Source: Elusimicrobiota bacterium (GTDB lineage Bacteria > Elusimicrobiota > Elusimicrobia > UBA1565 > UBA9628). From it: a stretch of DNA of 9,779 nt. Under the pieces are notes generated by a model that was not told the origin of the DNA, made no database searches, and worked only from the letters and a program-made list of their open reading frames with translations. Positions 5,666 through 9,779 of this stretch are shown piece after piece. A program made the translations under genes and the position numbers. Position 1 is the stretch's first letter; the number at the start of each line of letters is the position of its first letter. The stretch is taken from contig JAQUNT010000047.1 of assembly GCA_028717525.1 (NCBI GenBank), positions 1 to 9,779 on the forward strand, in the 5' to 3' direction.

Positions 5666-6802
5666 ATGAATCGAATCTTCACCGGATGCGCGGCCGGGCT
5701 CATCGGCCTCGCTTTCGCCGTTGCCCCGGCCCAGGCGGCCGTCGCCGCGGCGCAAGGGACCGCCCCGATGCGGCTGGGCGTTTGGACCGCTCCCGCGGCC
5801 CCGCTGCACATCAACACCGGCGGCATGCTGAAGGCCCCGCTCTCCGGCGCGAGCCTGAGCGCGGTCCTGCCGGCCCTGACCGCTCCGGTCGTGCGGCCCA
5901 GCCTCGCGGTCCCCGCGGTCGCCGCGCCCGCGTCCCCGGTCGCCGCGGCGCCCCAGGCCCTGCCCCTGAGCCCGGAAGCCTCGCAGCGCATCGGCGCGGC
6001 CGTACAGAACATCAGCGAGCGCGGCGCCCAGCTCGCCCCGTCCGAGGCGCACGGCGCGGGCATAGCGCTCGAGAACGCCATCACCGGCGGCCAGTCCTTC
6101 GCCCCGGCGGCTTCGGTCTCCGCTCCGGACGACTACTTCGGCTGGTACGACCGATCCACGGGCCAGCGCGAGACCGAGACCTCCAAACTGCGCAAGACCT
6201 ACCAGCTGGCCCTCACCAACCCGCGGGCCAAGGCCATCAAGGACAACCTCCCCGTCAACACGGTCTACAAGGTGCAGAAGGGCGACAACCCCTTCTACGC
6301 CCGCACCGAGGGCGACGACCCGGAGCGGCCGGGCGAGGAGGCGGCGGTCATCTTCGACGAGTGGGCCCTGCACAACCTCTCGCCCCACTTCCTGGCCGCG
6401 ACCTTGGCCAGCATGTGGGTCCGGCACCTCTACCGCGACGTGGTCCCCCAGAGCGCGGAGAAGACCTACATGGAAGGCAGCGTCCTCATCCGGACCTTCA
6501 TGGAGCTCACCGGCAGCACCTCCCGCAACTGGGTGGGCCGGCTGGACCACTGGCTGAAGGACAACTTCCAGATCTACCGCCACTTCTACCACTGGGTGAA
6601 GGGCTTCCAGTACGACAACGTGCGCCAGGGCCCGTACTTCAAGGAGAAGATCATGGGCGCGAAGGGCGACCCGACCGTCCACACGGACGCGCGCGGCCGC
6701 AAGACCCTGTTCCAGCGGGCCCAGGCCGGCGAGATCAGCGAAGAAGCCGCGCAGGCCGGCCAGGAGAAATTCGACCAGTTCGTGCGCACGGAGAAGCAGT
6801 AG
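5666..6802 (+). CDS. Large exported protein, unknown function, possibly a degenerate zincin
   Basis: The 378-residue product has a signal peptide (MNRIFTGCAAGLIGLAFAVA, cleavage near Ala-Gln-Ala at 22-25) and then a long low-complexity Ala/Pro/Val-rich segment to about residue 100, a style common in exported proteins of some high-G+C lineages. The folded part begins at about 155 (DDYFGWYDR). The block AAVIFDEWALHNLSPHFLAA (226-245) followed by TLASMWVRHLYRD and SAEKTYMEG (263-271) recalls exported zinc peptidases, in which a hydrophobic helix with HExxH precedes a downstream Glu. Here the HExxH motif is absent. The rest is rich in aromatic residues (DHWLKDNFQIYRHFYHWVKG, 294-313). I cannot name a family. 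AGAGGTG lies six bases before the ATG. The next gene starts 29 bases after the stop, so the two probably form one unit. Confidence 0.75.
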   Translation: MNRIFTGCAAGLIGLAFAVAPAQAAVAAAQGTAPMRLGVWTAPAAPLHINTGGMLKAPLSGASLSAVLPALTAPVVRPSLAVPAVAAPASPVAAAPQALPLSPEASQRIGAAVQNISERGAQLAPSEAHGAGIALENAITGGQSFAPAASVSAPDDYFGWYDRSTGQRETETSKLRKTYQLALTNPRAKAIKDNLPVNTVYKVQKGDNPFYARTEGDDPERPGEEAAVIFDEWALHNLSPHFLAATLASMWVRHLYRDVVPQSAEKTYMEGSVLIRTFMELTGSTSRNWVGRLDHWLKDNFQIYRHFYHWVKGFQYDNVRQGPYFKEKIMGAKGDPTVHTDARGRKTLFQRAQAGEISEEAAQAGQEKFDQFVRTEKQ

Positions 6803-6815
6803 GCCCCGCTTTATA

Positions 6816-6822
6816 AAGGAGG
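6816..6822 (+). promoter_or_regulatory. Strong ribosome binding site for the Cys-loop protein
   Basis: AAGGAGG lies nine bases before the ATG at 6832, in the 29-base gap between the two exported-protein genes. It fixes the start of the downstream gene. It is a closer match to the anti-Shine-Dalgarno sequence than the site of the upstream gene, so the second protein may be made at a higher level. Confidence 0.7.
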
Positions 6823-6831
6823 GATAGAACG

Positions 6832-8469
6832 ATGAAAAGGATATGGACGAATACCGGGGCCTTGGCCCTGAGCGTTGCCATGGCCGCCTCGGCCGCGGCG
6901 CAGACGACGTACATCTGCCGCGCGGGGCAAGACTCCAAGACCGCGCAGTGCAGGGAGCAGGTCGGCGCGAAGGCCCTTTCCTGCAGCTTCGAGAAGGGCG
7001 CTGCCTGGCTCATCTCCCCTGAGAAGACCGACGCCGCGGGCTGGATCGCGGTGAAGGCCGGGGATCAGGCCCTCTCCTGCCGCAAGCAGGAGCTGGCTGT
7101 CCAGGCCGCTGCCGTCCCGCAGCTGATGCCGGCCGCGTCCCTGGCCGCGCTTCAGGGCGACGGTCTCAAGGACGCGCTCAACGGCATGACTTTGGCCATG
7201 GCCTCCCCAGCCGTGTTCTTCGACGGCGGCGCCGCGGGACGCGGCACGCCGACAGCGTCGGCCGCGGCCGGCGCCCTGACCTTGGCCGCCGCGAACTGCA
7301 CCCCGGGGGTGGACTGCCCGGAGGAGAAGCCGCGGTCCAAGCCGCAGGCCAGGCCGAAGTGCACCCCGGGCGTGGACTGCCCGGAGGACCAGCCGCAGGC
7401 CAAGCCCAAGCCCAAGCCGCAGCCGAAGTGCACCCCCGGCGTGGACTGCCCTGAAGACACCCGGAAGCCCAAACCGCGCTGCACCCCGGGAGTGGACTGC
7501 CCCGGCGACGGCAAGGAAGAAGGCGGCTCCGGCCAGACGCCCCTGCCGCCCAACTACCGGCCGCGTCCCAGCGAGCCGCCCCGCCACTTCCCGCCCTACG
7601 GCGACGCTCCTTACGACGACGACCGCGTGGACGTGGCCGGCTACTGGCGCCAGTCCCGCGACTTCCTGGGGTCCCCGGTGCGCAGCGCGGGCTCATGGAG
7701 CCAGACCACCGGCTCCGCCTCCCTGCGCCGCGGCGGCAGCGAGACCGACCTCAAGCAGGGCGCGGCCTACACCGCGCGCCTGCAGAGCCAGGCCCAGCGC
7801 AACGTCTACGCGCTGCACTGGCGCTACGTGGGCCGCGACTGCCATCCGGACTACCGCGACCAGTGCCTGAGCTGGGAGATCCAGTACCGCTGGTTCTACG
7901 ACGGCGTCCAAAACGGGACGGCTTCCTTCCTGGACGTGGAAGTCGAATTCCAGGACGGCCAGAAGCTGCTGCCTTGGGAGAAGGAGAGCTTCGAGCTCCT
8001 CTATGACGGCAGCCGCATCACCCTGCGCCAGACCGACCCCGCCTTCCGCTACCAGGTCCGCGGGCCGATGGTCGACCAGCAGAACGGCCGGGCCGCCTTC
8101 ACCCTGACCCAGGGCGCGCGCCTCCTGCGGGCCCCGGAAGCCTCCAAGGTGAGCCTGACTTTGGTCAACAACGGCGGGCTCAAGCTCGTGATCGACGACA
8201 GCCGGACCGAGTTCTACGACGGCGAGACCCTGGAGGTCGAGGTCACGGTCAAGTACAAGAGGAAGTGGTATCAGAAGGACGCGGTCGTGTCCCAGGGCGT
8301 GATGCCGGTCCTGGTCCGCTCCGGCGCGAACCGCAGCACCTTCAACGTCAGCGCCAGCCAGGGCTCCGGGACCTACTACATCGACTCCTGGCGCTTCCGG
8401 CGCGCCGGCAGCAAGATCAGCTCCGACTCCTGGATCCGCAAGGGCGGGGGCAACTCCGCGACCTACTGA
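6832..8469 (+). CDS. Exported protein with four CTPGVDCP cysteine-loop repeats
   Basis: The 545-residue product has a signal peptide (residues 1-23, cleavage after Ala-Ala-Ala before Gln24). The mature N-terminal domain (about 24-90) has four cysteines (29, 40, 51, 83), probably two disulfides. An Ala-rich stretch follows, then four copies of CTPGVDCP (Cys156/162, 177/183, 200/206, 217/223) joined by Pro/Lys/Gln/Arg linkers, then a Pro-rich hinge (235-262). The C-terminal half (about 265-545) is predicted beta-rich, with one more cysteine pair (337, 345) and many aromatic strands such as SWEIQYRWFYDG (347-358). I do not recognise any domain. Ten of the 14 mature cysteines lie in five closely spaced pairs, which points to an oxidising compartment. 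A surface or periplasmic stalk-plus-head protein is a reasonable model. The gene ends 21 bases before a strong terminator. Confidence 0.8.
   Translation: MKRIWTNTGALALSVAMAASAAAQTTYICRAGQDSKTAQCREQVGAKALSCSFEKGAAWLISPEKTDAAGWIAVKAGDQALSCRKQELAVQAAAVPQLMPAASLAALQGDGLKDALNGMTLAMASPAVFFDGGAAGRGTPTASAAAGALTLAAANCTPGVDCPEEKPRSKPQARPKCTPGVDCPEDQPQAKPKPKPQPKCTPGVDCPEDTRKPKPRCTPGVDCPGDGKEEGGSGQTPLPPNYRPRPSEPPRHFPPYGDAPYDDDRVDVAGYWRQSRDFLGSPVRSAGSWSQTTGSASLRRGGSETDLKQGAAYTARLQSQAQRNVYALHWRYVGRDCHPDYRDQCLSWEIQYRWFYDGVQNGTASFLDVEVEFQDGQKLLPWEKESFELLYDGSRITLRQTDPAFRYQVRGPMVDQQNGRAAFTLTQGARLLRAPEASKVSLTLVNNGGLKLVIDDSRTEFYDGETLEVEVTVKYKRKWYQKDAVVSQGVMPVLVRSGANRSTFNVSASQGSGTYYIDSWRFRRAGSKISSDSWIRKGGGNSATY
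7297..7509 (+). repeat. Four in-frame repeats encoding CTPGVDCP plus two acidic or Gly residues
   Basis: Units start at 7297, 7360, 7429 and 7480, so spacing is 63, 69 and 51 bases. The eight core residues are identical in all four, while the linkers differ in length and sequence. The core codons differ at silent positions (Pro-Gly-Val reads CCGGGGGTG, CCGGGCGTG, CCCGGCGTG and CCGGGAGTG), so conservation appears to act on the protein, not on DNA. Confidence 0.9.
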
Positions 8470-8490
8470 GCGCCGACGACGACGCACACC

Positions 8491-8526
8491 CCCGGCGCGG
8501 GCTCCGGCCCGCGCCGGGTTCCTTTT
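8491..8526 (+). terminator. Intrinsic terminator after the exported-protein unit
   Basis: CCCGGCGCGGG (8491-8501) and CCCGCGCCGGG (8508-8518) form a perfect 11-bp G+C stem with a six-base loop, CTCCGG, followed by TTCCTTTT. It ends the plus-strand unit. The minus strand has no T-tract after the same stem, so it should not terminate the convergent transporter gene. Confidence 0.85.
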
Positions 8527-8533
8527 GCGGCGC

Positions 8534-9775
8534 TCATGCCGGCTTGGCCCCTTCCCGGGCCTGCCGAGCCAAAGGCACGGCGGCCGCGGCCCAGGCCCCG
8601 GCCGCGGCCAGGCTGATGGCCGGATAGGCCCAGCCGGGAAAAACCCCGAGCAGGCTCTTGGCCAAGGAGATGCCGCCGGCCGCCGCCCCCTTGGAGAAGC
8701 GGTAGTTGAAGGCGTCCACCACCTGCTTGGCGCGGTAGCGCGCGTCGAAGGGCAGGGGGATGTAGAGCAGCTCCTTGCTGGCGCGGAACACGGAATAGTC
8801 GATGCCTTTGAAGACGAGCAGGGCCGCGGCGGCCACGGTCAGGCCGGGATCGACGAGCATGAGGCCGGCGGTGCAGACGTGGACCAAAGGGATGCCCACC
8901 AGGATCATGGCCAAGGGCAGGCGCCGCAGGACCAGGGGCGTGGCCACGAACTGCATGAGGAAGGCCAGGCCGTTGACCATGGCCCAGAAGGTCCCCAGGT
9001 ACGCGCTGCGCGCGTCCTTGTCGGGCAGGGCGGTCTCCAGCAGCTCGTAAAGCCTGAGGTTGGCGGCGATCGCGAAGAACTGGGACAAGGCCACGACCAC
9101 GGCTATGAACAGGAGGACCTTGTGCTCGAGGATCAGGCTCAGGTGCAGCGGGCCCTTGACCCCGCCGCGCTCCTCGGCCGCCGGCCGGGGCTCCCCGGCC
9201 AGCCGGTAGGCCGCGTAGGCCAGGGCCGCCGCGGGAACCATGGACAGCCCGCTCAAGAGCACGAACTGCTCGGAACCCAGGGCTGAGGCGAAGCGGTGGA
9301 GGGCCAGGCCGGCCAGCATGGGCCCCACCGCGGCGCCTCCCAGGATGGGGCCGTTGAAAGCCTTGGCCCGGGACTGGTCCAAGGTGCTGTTGATGAAGGA
9401 CCAGAACTGCTCGACCAAGATGACGATGTAGGCCTCGGTGAAGACGTAGAGGCCGGCCACGGCGGGCTTCCAGCCGGAGCCCAGGGCCGCGTAGGACGCC
9501 AAGAAGACCGCGGTGGAGAATCCCAAAGAGATCTGCAGAGTCCACAGGCTGCCCAAGCGGGTCAAGACGCGGCCGTAGCAGTAGATCAGCAGGGCCATGA
9601 CCAAGGGGACTATGGTCATGGCATAGGGCATGCGGCCGGAGCCGAAGGCCTCGATGAACAGGGAGGCCACGGTGCTGCGGGCGAATTCGTAGCCCCCCAC
9701 CAGGAAGGCCCCGGACAGCGAGATACAGGCCATGGCCGGCACCAGCCCGGCGCGCGGCCGCTGGTCTTCAGCCAT
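8534..9775 (-). CDS. Npt1/Npt2-like nucleotide transporter homologue (TLC/MFS type)
   Basis: The 413-residue polytopic membrane protein has roughly 11-12 hydrophobic helices. Its signature is in the C-terminal half: FKGIDYSVFRASKELLYIPL (322-341) followed by DARYRAKQVVDAFNYRFSKG (344-363), which matches the conserved region of the ATP/ADP translocase-like Npt1/Npt2 family. The N-terminal half also fits (YEFARSTVASLFIEAFG, 29-45; EQFWSFINSTLD, 122-133). Classical members in obligate intracellular bacteria exchange host ATP for ADP and are about 500 residues; shorter homologues in free-living bacteria have no known substrate, so the substrate here is undecided. The inner membrane location is certain from hydrophobicity. 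The start at 9775 lies four bases from the window edge, so its ribosome site cannot be seen and a start further upstream is possible. It converges on the terminator of the plus-strand unit. Confidence 0.75.
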   Translation of the reverse strand: MAEDQRPRAGLVPAMACISLSGAFLVGGYEFARSTVASLFIEAFGSGRMPYAMTIVPLVMALLIYCYGRVLTRLGSLWTLQISLGFSTAVFLASYAALGSGWKPAVAGLYVFTEAYIVILVEQFWSFINSTLDQSRAKAFNGPILGGAAVGPMLAGLALHRFASALGSEQFVLLSGLSMVPAAALAYAAYRLAGEPRPAAEERGGVKGPLHLSLILEHKVLLFIAVVVALSQFFAIAANLRLYELLETALPDKDARSAYLGTFWAMVNGLAFLMQFVATPLVLRRLPLAMILVGIPLVHVCTAGLMLVDPGLTVAAAALLVFKGIDYSVFRASKELLYIPLPFDARYRAKQVVDAFNYRFSKGAAAGGISLAKSLLGVFPGWAYPAISLAAAGAWAAAAVPLARQAREGAKPA

Positions 9776-9779
9776 CCCG

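Noticed and set aside
5609..6682. 357-codon minus-strand open frame
   Set aside because: Antisense to the exported-protein gene; the composition is that of a G+C-rich mirror frame and no start signal is present.
5635..6816. 393-codon plus-strand frame overlapping the exported-protein gene
   Set aside because: It is out of frame with the gene that has the signal peptide and ribosome site, and it is dominated by Arg, Pro and Gly, as expected for an off-frame shadow.
7297..7509. Short regularly spaced repeats considered as CRISPR-like
   Set aside because: Unit spacing is a multiple of three, the repeats lie in frame in a long coding sequence, and the cores differ at silent sites, so they are protein repeats.
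8463..9545. 360-codon minus-strand frame overlapping the transporter
   Set aside because: Same strand but wrong frame; it is Arg/Gly/Pro-rich and lacks the hydrophobic helices that the transporter frame shows.

Overview
This is a compact, G+C-rich bacterial chromosomal segment with ten protein-coding genes plus one cut off at the left edge. I see no rRNA, tRNA, CRISPR array, insertion sequence or phage gene. The Gram-negative-type exported proteins and lipoprotein, the long Ala/Pro-rich segment after a signal peptide (gene at 5666), a DUF1189 protein, an Npt1/Npt2-like carrier and a cytochrome-biogenesis-like domain together suggest a little-studied, high-G+C, free-living lineage. My best guess is a member of the Elusimicrobiota, but this is inferred from protein style only; a deltaproteobacterial-type lineage is the main alternative.

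Left part (1-3567): the tail of a probable membrane or cell-surface protein with a TPR-like end (+), then a small secreted protein on the minus strand (351-809). A short divergent promoter region (810-902) separates it from a plus-strand run. That run holds a zinc-ribbon membrane protein (903-1241), an M42-type metallopeptidase (1248-2333), a DUF1189 membrane protein (2384-3172) and an overlapping lipoprotein whose mature part resembles the C-terminal domain of the cytochrome c biogenesis factor CcmI/CycH (3124-3567).

Middle (3564-5477, minus strand): an SGNH/GDSL-type hydrolase anchored by one N-terminal membrane helix, followed 33 bases downstream by a DUF169 protein. The DUF169 gene ends in a 4-base tail-to-tail overlap with the lipoprotein gene.

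Right part (5666-9775): two consecutive genes for large exported proteins of unknown function, apparently one transcription unit ending in a strong intrinsic terminator (8491-8526). The second carries four copies of a CTPGVDCP cysteine loop joined by Pro/Lys linkers. A minus-strand Npt1/Npt2-like nucleotide-transporter homologue runs to the right edge.

Two themes recur. Most products are exported or membrane-bound, so the window is mainly envelope biology, although no single pathway links the genes. Several genes are preceded by an extended -10 element (TGnTATNNT) with no clear -35 box. The least explained part is the two-gene exported unit at 5666-8469.
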